NCBI GenBank assembly: GCA_017399915.1
Contig: JAFQAS010000065.1
Coordinates: 186,001-250,000 of the forward strand
DNA: 64,000 bases
From: Muribaculaceae bacterium
GTDB lineage: Bacteria; Bacteroidota; Bacteroidia; Bacteroidales; Muribaculaceae
Reading direction: 5' to 3'
Part shown: piece by piece, positions 44,539-54,500 of the stretch
How the letters are laid out: each line of letters starts with the position of its first letter
How positions within the stretch are numbered: position 1 is the stretch's first letter
Made by a program: the position numbers and the translations under genes
The notes under the pieces: generated by a model
Seen by the model: the letters and a program-made list of their open reading frames with translations, nothing else
Databases searched by the model: none
Told to the model about the DNA's origin: nothing

Positions 44539-46029
44539 TTATCCTACCGACCCTTCGAGGGTGATTTGCAATAATTTCTGAGCTTCAACGGCAAATTCCA
44601 TTGGCAATTTATTCATCACCTCTTTGGCATAACCATTGACAATCAATGCCACAGCATCCTCAGTGGGAATGCCTCGTTGATTACAGTAGAATATTTGGTC
44701 CTCACTGATTTTTGATGTTGTGGCTTCGTGTTCCACCACTGCAGTATCGTTCAACACATCGATATAGGGGAATGTGTGAGCGCCGCAATGCGAACCGAGC
44801 AACAAGCTATCGCATTGAGTGTAGTTGCGGCAACCATCGGCATTAGGAGCCACTTTCACAAGGCCTCGATAAGAGTTTTGGCTATGTCCGGCCGAGATGC
44901 CTTTCGACACAATAGTAGAGCGTGTGTTGCGACCGGTGTGAATCATCTTCGTTCCTGTATCGGCTTGCTGACGATTGTTTGTCACAGCCACCGAGTAGAA
45001 TTCACCCACTGCCCCATCACCGGCAAGCACACAACTTGGATATTTCCATGTGATAGCCGAGCCTGTTTCTACTTGAGTCCACGACAGTTTTGAGTTGTCA
45101 CCGCGACAAAGACCTCGTTTTGTCACGAAGTTATACACCCCGCCACGACCATCTTTATCGCCTGCATACCAGTTTTGCACTGTCGAATATTTCACTTCGG
45201 CACGATCCTCAACGATAATTTCCACAATAGCGGCATGGAGTTGATTTTCGTCGCGCATAGGAGCCGTGCAACCTTCGAGATAGCTCACATAAGCATCATC
45301 GTCGGCCACGATAAGCGTGCGTTCAAACTGTCCGGTTCCCGCTGCGTTGATGCGGAAATAAGTTGACAATTCCATAGGGCAACGCACCCCTTTGGGAATA
45401 TACACAAACGAGCCGTCGCTAAACACTGCCGAATTAAGTGCCGCATAGAAATTATCACGATATGACACCACCGAACCAAGGTAACGCTTCACCAAATCGG
45501 GATAATCACGCACTGCCTCAGAGAATGAGCAGAAGATTATACCTAATTCAGCAAGTTTCTCTTTATGAGTGGTTTTCACCGACACCGAGTCCATCACCGC
45601 ATCGACAGCCATACCCGATAGCACTTTTTGTTCCTCAAGAGGAATACCGAGTTTGTTAAACGTGTCGAGCAATTCGGGATCGACCTCATCAAGGCTTTTT
45701 GGTCCTTCTTTCTTCTTGGGTGCGGCATAATAGCTTATCGCTTGGAAATCGATTTCAGGAATATCGAGATGTGCCCATGTGGGCACTTCGAGAGTGAGCC
45801 AATGGCGATATGCTTTAAGTCGGAATTCGAGCAACCATTCGGGTTCACCTTTCTTTTGCGAAATAAGTCGCACCACATCTTCATTCAATCCTTGCGGAAT
45901 GATGTCGGTGTCAATATCGGTAACAAAGCCATATTTATATTCTCCCGATGTAACATCATTGATGATATCATTATTTTTTTCGGGAGTAACGGGCTTTTTA
46001 TTTTTATCTTTATCTTCAATATTTTTCAT
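44539..46029 (-). CDS. sufB: Fe-S cluster assembly scaffold subunit SufB
   Basis: The 496-residue protein contains SufB hallmarks: [63 protein letters not shown] split over the core, [14 protein letters not shown], and [13 protein letters not shown] containing the cysteine typical of SufB. Its N-terminus carries about 28 extra charged residues ([15 protein letters not shown]) ahead of the usual start region. It begins 33 bp after cvpA and is the first suf gene. Confidence 0.94.
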   Translation of the reverse strand: MKNIEDKDKNKKPVTPEKNNDIINDVTSGEYKYGFVTDIDTDIIPQGLNEDVVRLISQKKGEPEWLLEFRLKAYRHWLTLEVPTWAHLDIPEIDFQAISYYAAPKKKEGPKSLDEVDPELLDTFNKLGIPLEEQKVLSGMAVDAVMDSVSVKTTHKEKLAELGIIFCSFSEAVRDYPDLVKRYLGSVVSYRDNFYAALNSAVFSDGSFVYIPKGVRCPMELSTYFRINAAGTGQFERTLIVADDDAYVSYLEGCTAPMRDENQLHAAIVEIIVEDRAEVKYSTVQNWYAGDKDGRGGVYNFVTKRGLCRGDNSKLSWTQVETGSAITWKYPSCVLAGDGAVGEFYSVAVTNNRQQADTGTKMIHTGRNTRSTIVSKGISAGHSQNSYRGLVKVAPNADGCRNYTQCDSLLLGSHCGAHTFPYIDVLNDTAVVEHEATTSKISEDQIFYCNQRGIPTEDAVALIVNGYAKEVMNKLPMEFAVEAQKLLQITLEGSVG

Positions 46030-46062
46030 ATTGCTGAAAAAATCTCATTTACGCAGAATTGT

Positions 46063-46578
46063 TTATTTCCCGGCATTAAGAATATCTTTTGCCGTGTCGG
46101 TACCAAAAATATCGGGAGCAAGATTTATTATCGTTTCGTTTGCAATACCCGATGACGATTTCACCAACTCAGTTTCAGGAAATATAACAATCCATATATT
46201 TAATGCTATGCTAAGAATCACAAGCCATTGCACCGGAGCAAATACCGCGCCGGCCAATTTATTTATTGCTCCAAGTTTTATTTTTTTCAACATAGTTGAC
46301 ATCAACGACGCCACAATGCGCATTCCCAAATATGCAACTACAAATATAACCACATGAGCAATCACATTGTTCAAAAATGATGTTGATGCCTGGGTTGATG
46401 TTGAATCGGCAAACGTATTATTCAAAAACGCAGCAAAATCATCACCAAACATTCGGCAACAGATTATACCGGCAATAATACCTGCAAGACCTCCTACTTG
46501 AGATAGGATCCCCTTGTAGTATCCATATATCGCCGACACAACTATAACTGCGATTACAACCAAGTCTAATGTATTCAT
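46063..46578 (-). CDS. cvpA: CvpA-family membrane protein
   Basis: A 171-residue protein with four hydrophobic segments. MNTLDLVVIAVIVVSAIYGYYKGILSQVGGLAG is the typical CvpA start. The frame is open up to 46665, but the ATG at 46578 is preferred because it gives this family start and leaves a -7 box (46605-46612) upstream. CvpA proteins are linked to colicin V production and envelope stress in enterobacteria; the role here is unknown. It is the first gene of the unit with sufBCDS, an association worth noting but without an obvious reason. Confidence 0.85.
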   Translation of the reverse strand: MNTLDLVVIAVIVVSAIYGYYKGILSQVGGLAGIIAGIICCRMFGDDFAAFLNNTFADSTSTQASTSFLNNVIAHVVIFVVAYLGMRIVASLMSTMLKKIKLGAINKLAGAVFAPVQWLVILSIALNIWIVIFPETELVKSSSGIANETIINLAPDIFGTDTAKDILNAGK

Positions 46579-46604
46579 AATATGAACGGTTTTATTTAAG
46601 AATG

Positions 46605-46612
46605 CAAAGTTA
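46605..46612 (-). promoter_or_regulatory. -7 box (TAACTTTG) for the cvpA-sufBCDS operon
   Basis: The complement of 46605-46612 reads TAACTTTG, matching TAnnTTTG. It implies a leader of about 20 nt before the cvpA start at 46578. Confidence 0.6.
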
Positions 46613-46777
46613 GCAAAAAATATCAAGCGAGAGTCTATTATCGGAACGAAAATGTCAAAAAACACCCTAATACAAGCTTTATATATGACACAATAATCAA
46701 ATACAATATTTTAACTGCTTCTACGTTTATATCTATGAATAAATAGCGCAATGTCGCATATATATACATAACAGATT

Positions 46778-49700
46778 ATGAATAAGAACAATATATCAAC
46801 TCGCATAGCATTTTTTCTCATAGGTGCAATTATTTCTCTGCTTCCTATTAAATCCAATGCATTTTCCCTATCGACTTATAGCGAGAATTCGGTATTAAGC
46901 GAAGGCAAATGGGTTAAAGTGAGCATTCCTAAATCTGGCATTTATATGATTTCAAATGCCGACCTCCAATCATGGGGATTTTCCGACCCGTCAAAAGTAA
47001 ACATATATGGATATGGAGGCAAACGATTACCCGATGTGTTAAGCATATCTACATTTATCGATGACCTTCCTATCGTACAATCACATAAAACCAATCGTGG
47101 GATTGTTTTTTACGCCCAAGGCCCCGAGACATGGAGCTCTCCCGTTGAAAATCAATACGTTCACTCGCTAAATCCATTTTCTACTGTTGGCTATTATTTT
47201 GTGAGCGACCGCGAAACTACACTCTCCTCAGAAATCCCCACCAAAGGCAAAGACATTGACCCATCATCGTTAAACGAAGCCGCGACTTCATTCACCGAGG
47301 CAATTTTCCACGAGACCGATTTAGTGAATCATGGTGAAACCGGTCACCTATTGTTGGGTGAAGATTTTAGATATTCACAATCTCAAACATATAAGTTCTC
47401 GCTCACCGACATTCTCACCGATAACGATGTGTGGTTGGAATGTAGTTTTGCGACCAAAACCACATCGGCAGCATCGATGTTGCATTTCACTGCAAATGGC
47501 GAGTCTGTTGAGTCGAGCCCTGCCGACCGCATTGCACAAAGCGCACCAACCGGATATATTCATGGTCAAATTTCAACTACTCGACACCGTTTCAACATTT
47601 CAAATAGCGAATTGTCATTAGGCATAAAAATTTCATCAAATGCCACCTTGCAAATGGCTAATCTTAACTATATTACACTTAATTATACACGCAAACTAAA
47701 GCTACATAACGGAATTCTCAAATTCCGCTCCACAACCCCACTAATGTCGCTTTCGGGCATAGGCAGTTCCACTCACATTTGGGACATCACATCTCCTCAA
47801 AATATATATTCATTAAAAACATCTACATCGGGCGATGTTGCATCGTTTAACAACTCTCACTCAGGCTTGCGCGATTATATTGCATGGGACGAAACCACAA
47901 CTCTACCATCGCCTTCTTTTGTGTCGAAAATATCGAATCAAAATCTCCACGGCATAGAAACTCCCGACATGGTAATATTCACCATTAGCGATTGGGCATC
48001 ACAAGCCGAACGTATTGCCGAGCTCCATCGCAATTCGAGCGATTCCCTTAAGGTTCTTGTAGTAGACCAAGAGCTTGTATTTAACGAATTTGCATCGGGA
48101 GCTCCCGACGTAAACGCATTTCGCAAATTTCTCAAGATGCTTTGGGACCGAAGCAATAACACCTCTACCCCTATAAGATATGCCCTATTCTTCGGCCGAG
48201 GCACTTTTGATAACCGCCACCTCACCAATGAGCTTAAAAACTCAAACGAAAAGACCATTCCAATGTGGCAAACCGACAAAGGGCTTGATGACAACGACAG
48301 CTACTGTTCTGATGACATTCATGCATTCTTAAAAGACAACTCTGGAGCCAACATGGGAGCCGACCATTATTGCATCGCCGTTGGGCGCATTCCTGCTCGT
48401 AGTTACTCCGATGCAAAAGATATCGTCGACAAGTTATATCATTACACACTAAACTCGACTAAAAGCGAATGGAAAAACCAAGTGATGCTCGTTGCCGACG
48501 ACATGGATAATGGTATACATATGGATCAATCCGAAACAATGTGGCAAATAATGAGCAACACTCCTTCGGGAAAGGAATTTGTATACAACAAGCTATATAT
48601 CGACGCTTTCACTCGCGAAGGGAATTCTTATCCACAAGCCAAGTCCAAAATGTTTAAACTTCTCGACGAGGGGACTTTATGGTGGAACTATATTGGCCAT
48701 GCCAATACTACATCATGGACACACGACGGGCTTCTATCGTATGTTGAGATGAGTAGCTTATACCTAAAGCGATTCCCATTCCTATATGCCGCCACTTGCG
48801 ACTATCTTCGTTGGGACGCAACATCATCAACAGGGGCTGAAATTATGTACAAACTCTCTGATGGAGGCATTATTGGTGCCATTAGCGCCACTCGCCCGGT
48901 ATATATCGCAAACAATGGACTACTCTCAAATGCATTAGCCCAATTCTTATTCAAACGCAACGAAGAAGGTCAATTCTTAACTATAGGTGAAATTTACCAA
49001 AATGCCAAGAATAATTTGAGCAACAATGGCATTAAAGTGCAAGACCGAAACAAACTTCGTTTTGCTCTGATGGGCGACCCTGCCATGCGATTAGCTATTC
49101 CCCAATCGGTTGCTAAAGTTAACTCTATTAACGGCTCATATACCGAATTTGGAGAACAAGCAATTATTCAAGCGCGCCAAAACGCAATAATCCAAGGGCG
49201 CATCACCAACGACAAAGGCCTTGACATATCCGACTTTACCGGGATTATACACTCCACTCTTTACGACGCCGACAAAAGCACCACATCTCATGGTTACACT
49301 CATGATGACGACGGTAAAGAAGTTGCATTTGATGAACATGGAGAAAAACTATATGCCGGTCGCGACTCTGTTGTCAACGGAGAATTCACCATTAACATTT
49401 CAATGCCTACCGAAATCGCCAACAACTTCCGCGAAGCTACACTAAACCTCTATGCGATAGCCGATAACGGCAAAGAAGCTATAGGATGCGACCATTCATT
49501 CTATGTTTATGGATTTGACGAATCAACCGAGGCCGACACAATCGCTCCTATAATTGAATATCTATATATAAACCATGAAGATTTTGCCAATGGTGATATT
49601 GTAAACGAATCGCCAATGTTGATTGCTCAAATATCCGACAACGTGAGCATTAACTTATCATCGGCCGGCGTGGGACATCAAATGTCGATACGCCTTGATG

Positions 49701-50200
49701 GCGACAAACACTTCTCTGACGTATCGCAATACTATACCCCTATTATTAGCGACATGTCGCGAGGTGTGATTAATTATCCTATCAAAGACCTCCCAAACGG
49801 AGATCACACCCTACGCCTCAAAGTATGGGACACATCAGGCAACTCTACCGAAAAGGATATCAACATAAAAGTAATAAATGGATTTGTCCCCAACATATTT
49901 GACGTATATACCGATGCTAACCCGGCTCACACCGAAGTGAACTTCTATATCAAACATGACCGTCCCGATGCAATGGCAACTATAAAAGTTGAAGTTTTCG
50001 ACCTAATGGGAAAACTTGTGTGGCAATCGACTCGTAGTGGACAAAGCGATATGTCGACATCAACTCCTATCAACTGGGATTTATGTGATATGAGTGGCCG
50101 ACGTGTCAATAGAGGCATATATGTATATAAAGCTTCGATGTCGACCAACGGGCAAGATTACAGTTCTTCATCACGCAAACTTGCAGTAGCGGCAAAATAA
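46778..50200 (+). CDS. PorU-like C25-family protease (second T9SS sortase-like protein)
   Basis: The 1140-residue protein has a signal peptide (about 1-29), the PorU-type opening VLSEGKWVKVSIPKSGIYMI with GFSDPSKVNIYGYGG, a gingipain-like C25 domain (about 390-780) with candidate catalytic His641 (NYIGHAN) and Cys674 (AATCDYLRW), 33 residues apart as in gingipain R. Beta-rich domains and a C-terminal FlgD-like region (KVEVFDLMGKLVWQS, NRGIYVYKASM) follow. It is a paralogue of the protein at 51550. The order here (this gene, rex, FAH-like, porU, porV) suggests duplication. Which of the two is the working sortase cannot be decided; the one next to porV is named porU by synteny. Confidence 0.8.
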   Translation: MNKNNISTRIAFFLIGAIISLLPIKSNAFSLSTYSENSVLSEGKWVKVSIPKSGIYMISNADLQSWGFSDPSKVNIYGYGGKRLPDVLSISTFIDDLPIVQSHKTNRGIVFYAQGPETWSSPVENQYVHSLNPFSTVGYYFVSDRETTLSSEIPTKGKDIDPSSLNEAATSFTEAIFHETDLVNHGETGHLLLGEDFRYSQSQTYKFSLTDILTDNDVWLECSFATKTTSAASMLHFTANGESVESSPADRIAQSAPTGYIHGQISTTRHRFNISNSELSLGIKISSNATLQMANLNYITLNYTRKLKLHNGILKFRSTTPLMSLSGIGSSTHIWDITSPQNIYSLKTSTSGDVASFNNSHSGLRDYIAWDETTTLPSPSFVSKISNQNLHGIETPDMVIFTISDWASQAERIAELHRNSSDSLKVLVVDQELVFNEFASGAPDVNAFRKFLKMLWDRSNNTSTPIRYALFFGRGTFDNRHLTNELKNSNEKTIPMWQTDKGLDDNDSYCSDDIHAFLKDNSGANMGADHYCIAVGRIPARSYSDAKDIVDKLYHYTLNSTKSEWKNQVMLVADDMDNGIHMDQSETMWQIMSNTPSGKEFVYNKLYIDAFTREGNSYPQAKSKMFKLLDEGTLWWNYIGHANTTSWTHDGLLSYVEMSSLYLKRFPFLYAATCDYLRWDATSSTGAEIMYKLSDGGIIGAISATRPVYIANNGLLSNALAQFLFKRNEEGQFLTIGEIYQNAKNNLSNNGIKVQDRNKLRFALMGDPAMRLAIPQSVAKVNSINGSYTEFGEQAIIQARQNAIIQGRITNDKGLDISDFTGIIHSTLYDADKSTTSHGYTHDDDGKEVAFDEHGEKLYAGRDSVVNGEFTINISMPTEIANNFREATLNLYAIADNGKEAIGCDHSFYVYGFDESTEADTIAPIIEYLYINHEDFANGDIVNESPMLIAQISDNVSINLSSAGVGHQMSIRLDGDKHFSDVSQYYTPIISDMSRGVINYPIKDLPNGDHTLRLKVWDTSGNSTEKDINIKVINGFVPNIFDVYTDANPAHTEVNFYIKHDRPDAMATIKVEVFDLMGKLVWQSTRSGQSDMSTSTPINWDLCDMSGRRVNRGIYVYKASMSTNGQDYSSSSRKLAVAAK

Positions 50201-50263
50201 TGCGTTTTCGAGAGTATTCAAACCGATAACAGAACCGCTATTTCTGCTTTTTAATAACGCTCA

Positions 50264-50296
50264 TTTGTGTAAATTCATAATTATTAGTAAATTTGT
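50264..50296 (+). promoter_or_regulatory. Promoter of rex (-33 TTTG, -7 TAAATTTG) with a possible Rex operator
   Basis: TTTG at 50264-50267 and TAAATTTG at 50289-50296 with 21-bp spacing form one of the best consensus promoters in the window. Overlapping the -33 box is TTGTG-TAAATT-CATAA (50265-50280), an imperfect inverted repeat like the Rex site TTGTGAAnnnnTTCACAA but with a 2-bp shorter centre. Confidence 0.6.
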
Positions 50297-50317
50297 CGCA
50301 AATATACTTCAATAAAA

Positions 50318-50977
50318 ATGAGTGATATCCGCAACAATACTCGTGAGATTCTTCCCGAGCCAACCCTCAGAAGGTTGCCTTGGTATTTGGCATATGTAAC
50401 TATGCTTAACTCTCGCGAAGTGGAATTTGTTTCATCTACACAAATCGCCAAAGACCTCAATGTTGATGCTTCACAAATCGCCAAAGATTTATCTTTTCTA
50501 AATATAAAAGGGAAAACCCGCATTGGCTATGAAGTAAAAACCCTCGAGCAAGTTCTTCAACGCTTTTTAGGATTTAAAGAGGTTCACAATGCAATTATAG
50601 TTGGGGTAGGTAGCCTTGGTGGGGCTCTAATCCAAGACTCAGGACTTTCGCGATATGGGCTTAACATTGTTGCCGGATTCGACGTAAACCCATCTATTGT
50701 AGGGACTAAGCTATGCAATATCCCCATTTATGATATAGCCGAGCTTGAATACAAACGCAAATCGCTAAATGCCGAAATTGCCATCATAGCGGTTCCTGTC
50801 GATCAAGCACAAAACGTGGCCGATTTAATGGTTGCCAACGGCATAAAAGCCTTGTGGAATTTCACTCCTTCTCGCATAAAGTTATCGGAAAATATTGTAG
50901 TTCAAAACACCTCAATATACTCTCATCTCGCTGTAATGTATAACCGATTGGACATTCAAAAACAACAATCAAAATGA
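50318..50977 (+). CDS. rex: Redox-sensing transcriptional repressor Rex
   Basis: The 219-residue protein has an N-terminal winged helix (about 10-80: PEPTLRRLPWYLAYV, VSSTQIAKDLNVDASQIAKDL) and a Rossmann NADH-binding domain (VGVGSLGGALIQDSG, AGFDVNPSIVGTKLCNIPI, AIIAVPVDQAQNVAD). Rex senses the NADH/NAD+ ratio and leaves DNA when NADH is high, derepressing fermentation and respiration genes. An operator-like site in its promoter suggests self-control. Its stop overlaps the next start by 4 bp, and porU follows that gene after 9 bp. Confidence 0.93.
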   Translation: MSDIRNNTREILPEPTLRRLPWYLAYVTMLNSREVEFVSSTQIAKDLNVDASQIAKDLSFLNIKGKTRIGYEVKTLEQVLQRFLGFKEVHNAIIVGVGSLGGALIQDSGLSRYGLNIVAGFDVNPSIVGTKLCNIPIYDIAELEYKRKSLNAEIAIIAVPVDQAQNVADLMVANGIKALWNFTPSRIKLSENIVVQNTSIYSHLAVMYNRLDIQKQQSK

Positions 50978-51540
50978 AGATTCTTGCAATAAATAGAATT
51001 CTTGGTCAATCTGTCGACATTACGAATAATCACTTGTCGATTATTCCCGACTCCGCAATTATTCGAGAAGGGAAACCATTCTTTGTCCCGGGATTTTCAG
51101 GCAAATGGGAATATCAAGCCACTATTGCATATCGTGTAACACGATTAGGAAAAAATATCGCAGCAAAATTTGCTCATCGCTACATCGATGCATTAGCCTT
51201 AGCCGTTTACACCAAACCCATTGACTTTATCGATAAAGTTGGGCAATCGGCCATCGCATCAGCTTTTGACGGAGCCTTCATTATTGGCGATTGGATCCCT
51301 CTTGAGCAATTTGACAAAGACGCCGCAATCTCAATTGATTTTGATGGCAATAACACTTCGCTCAGTCTTTCTCAACTCGCCATCGAAGATACCATTGCAG
51401 ATATAAGCAAATATCTCACGCTCAAAATCGGAGATATAATCGCTCCGGCAATAATCCCTATTACAGGAGACATTGCAATAAACACAATTGTCAACGGCTC
51501 TATAAACAATACTCCAAACATTAAATTAAAATTTAAATAA
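50974..51540 (+). CDS. Degenerate fumarylacetoacetate-hydrolase-family protein
   Basis: The 188-residue protein resembles the FAH C-terminal fold: KPFFVPGFSGKWEYQ, VTRLGKNIAAKFAHRYIDALAL, and AFDGAFIIGDWIPLEQFD are close to the matching blocks of active Bacteroidota FAH proteins. The metal-binding Glu-x-Glu that active members have (in HYEVEL-type motifs) is replaced by Gln48-Ala49-Thr50, the acidic residue after the Ala-Leu block reads YTKPID, and the usual TGTPSGVG-type loop is APAIIPITGD. I therefore expect no hydrolase activity. It overlaps rex by 4 bp (ATGA) and precedes porU by 9 bp. The alignment is from memory. Confidence 0.7.
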   Translation: MKILAINRILGQSVDITNNHLSIIPDSAIIREGKPFFVPGFSGKWEYQATIAYRVTRLGKNIAAKFAHRYIDALALAVYTKPIDFIDKVGQSAIASAFDGAFIIGDWIPLEQFDKDAAISIDFDGNNTSLSLSQLAIEDTIADISKYLTLKIGDIIAPAIIPITGDIAINTIVNGSINNTPNIKLKFK

Positions 51541-51549
51541 TATACAGTT

Positions 51550-54500
51550 ATGATTCTTCATAATATATACAAAACTCTTATCACTTGTTTAATTGCGATT
51601 GGCTGCATCAGCTCTAGTTATGCACTCACTTCGTCATACTATACCTCTAATTCAAAGTTAAGCACCGGGAATTGGGTAAAAATCAAAGTTTCCAACATCG
51701 GTATGCACGAAATATCATTTGACCAATTAAAGGCTTGGGGATTTAGCGACCCCTCAAAAGTGTGCGTATATGGATATGGAGGCACAGCTCTCACCAAAAA
51801 CACTTTTAGCTCATCTTTCCCCGATGACCTCCCCGCTCAACCTGTATATTATTGCGACAATAAAATAATTTTCTATGGCGAGCCCGATTTAAGAATCAAC
51901 CTCGGCAATAGTGAATCTAAAATTGAAGTTTTGCGCAACATGTACTCTACATCGGGGTACTATTTCTTGAGTGATGTAGCCCCTAATGCTTCGGCTATGC
52001 CATCGAGCGCAAACTACAACCTCAGCAACATTTTATCACGAGAATACCACAATAATATTATATATATCGAAAACGAATTAGACAACCCCGGATTAGCCGG
52101 CACATTCTTTTTCGACCGAAGCCTTCTCAACGGCGCTCAACAATTCTCATTTTCACTTCCTAAGCCTTATATTTGTTCCGAACCGGCTATATTTAAATAT
52201 TCATATGCGGCAAAAGTGCCATCATATACAGCCCTCAATGTAGAGTTTGATCACCCCGACTCTCTTATCTATAAAGAAAATCACCGCCAAGTGATTCCAA
52301 GTTCGTTGTCATCTCAATATTACTACACTAGTGATGGCGACATTCAATTCTATATCAACGACTCCACTAAGAAAGACTATACGTTTAACGTCTCATTCCC
52401 TACAGGAAATAACGCATCATATGCAGCCATCGACTATACATATTTAACATATCGTCGTCAAAACAATCTTGAAGGTGAAGCACAAATGCGAATGTTATTT
52501 TTAAACGGAAATCAAAACACCAACTTCATTATCTCTAATAGCAACAAGAATATTCAAGTATGGAATGTCACAAATCCGCTTAAAATATTACCTCACGCCA
52601 CAAAATATAACGAAACGTCAAATAAGACTATTGGCACCTTCGACAAATCATACTCCTATTCAACAACCGGCAACCCTTGCCTTATCGCTTTCGACCCTAC
52701 AAAAACAATGCACCAAGTTGAATATATTGGAGCAATAGAGAACCAAAACCTACACGGAGCAAGAACTCCAAACATGCTGATTATAACCAACAATCTATGT
52801 CAACCATATGCCGAACAAGTTGCTCAAGCTCACCGCGACTACCAAGGCCTTGATGTGTTGGTAGTCAACCAATCTCAAATCTTCAATGAATACTCTTCAG
52901 GAACACCTTCGGCCATGGCATATCGTCGTTTCATTAAAATGTTTTATGACCGAAATAAATCCAAATTCAAATATCTCCTTTTATTTGGAGAAGGGTCTTG
53001 GGATAACCGTGGCATAATTTTACCTAAAGAAGACCGACTTCTCACATATCAAACCGAGATTGTTGAAGATGCCCGTAGTGCCGCTAAAGCATATTGTAGC
53101 GACTCTTACTTTGGCATGCTCAACGACGACTATGACCCCGAGAATATTCACAACAACGAAGTTCATATCGGCATCGGGCGCATTCCCGCGCAAACCACAC
53201 TTAATGCTCAAGCTGCAGCCAACAAAATTGTCAAATATCTCCAATACCCCCCCACCAGCGCTACATTCAATCGCGCAATATTCCTCGCTGACGAAGGGGA
53301 TAGTTACGGACACATCCTTCAACAAGAAGAGAATATCGACTCCACACTCGCTATTTCACCGTCAACAACATGTACTCGCGCATTTAGCACCATTTATTTC
53401 TCCAACGGAAAAGACGCTGCCGAGGCTCGTGACAAAATCACTCAAGCGCTCCATAAAGGGCAAGGATTTTTCAGCTATGCCGGACATGGTGGCGAAACAA
53501 GTTTCACAGGAAAGAAATTGTGGAGTGTAAATGCTATAAATGAAACAAAATATAGCCACGCGCCTATTGCAATGTTTGCTACATGCGATGCATTCTCTTT
53601 CGACCGCAAAGATGGTGGCATGGCCGAAGCCTCGCTATATAACGAAGATGGAGGGTTTATCGCTATCGTCGCAGCATGTCGCACCGTATATATGCAATTC
53701 AATCAATACATCAATCGTGCATTTACTTGCGAATTATTCAATGCAAATGAAAAAGACCTTATTGGCGATGTATTCCGCAGAGCTCGAAACAGAGCTGCCA
53801 CTGAAATTGTCGACCGCACATTAGGTGTTAACACTTTGTGCTACAACCTCGCAGGCGACCCCGCAATTCCTCTATACAAGCCCAATCTCAACGTGACTAC
53901 AACTTCAATCAACAATATTGAAGTAAAAGATTCATCGACATATCAAATTTCCCCTCTTTCAAAAAACCTATTTGTAGGACAAATAACCGACAAAAACGGC
54001 AATGTTCAAGAATCATTTAACGGGGCTATCACTCTATCGTTATATGATGGACCTAATTTGTATTCATCATATACCAAAGATAAAACAACATATGTAGTTC
54101 CTTATGACTCTATCATCACCGTTCCTTCCGACAAATTCAATCCTTATCATTCTAACGATAGTATCGAAATATTGTTAGACGAAAATCTACTTGCCGAGAT
54201 TACCGTTCCCGTCACAAATGGCAAATTTGAAGCTACACTTGTGGCACCGGTACCTCAAAAAAGCAACTCGGTTAATCGCTTGTCATATTTCGCCATTAGC
54301 GACGATAAGAAAAATCGCGCCATCGGGCATTTCAATCTCATAAGCATTTCGGAATATAATGCCGAAACTGCCATAAGCGACAATTCCGCTCCTGTTATCG
54401 AACAATGTTATATCAACGAGCCTTCGTTTAATAATGGCGACATTGTTGGTAACGACTTTATGTTCTATGCCAATATCGCTTCTGATGAATCAGGGATAAA

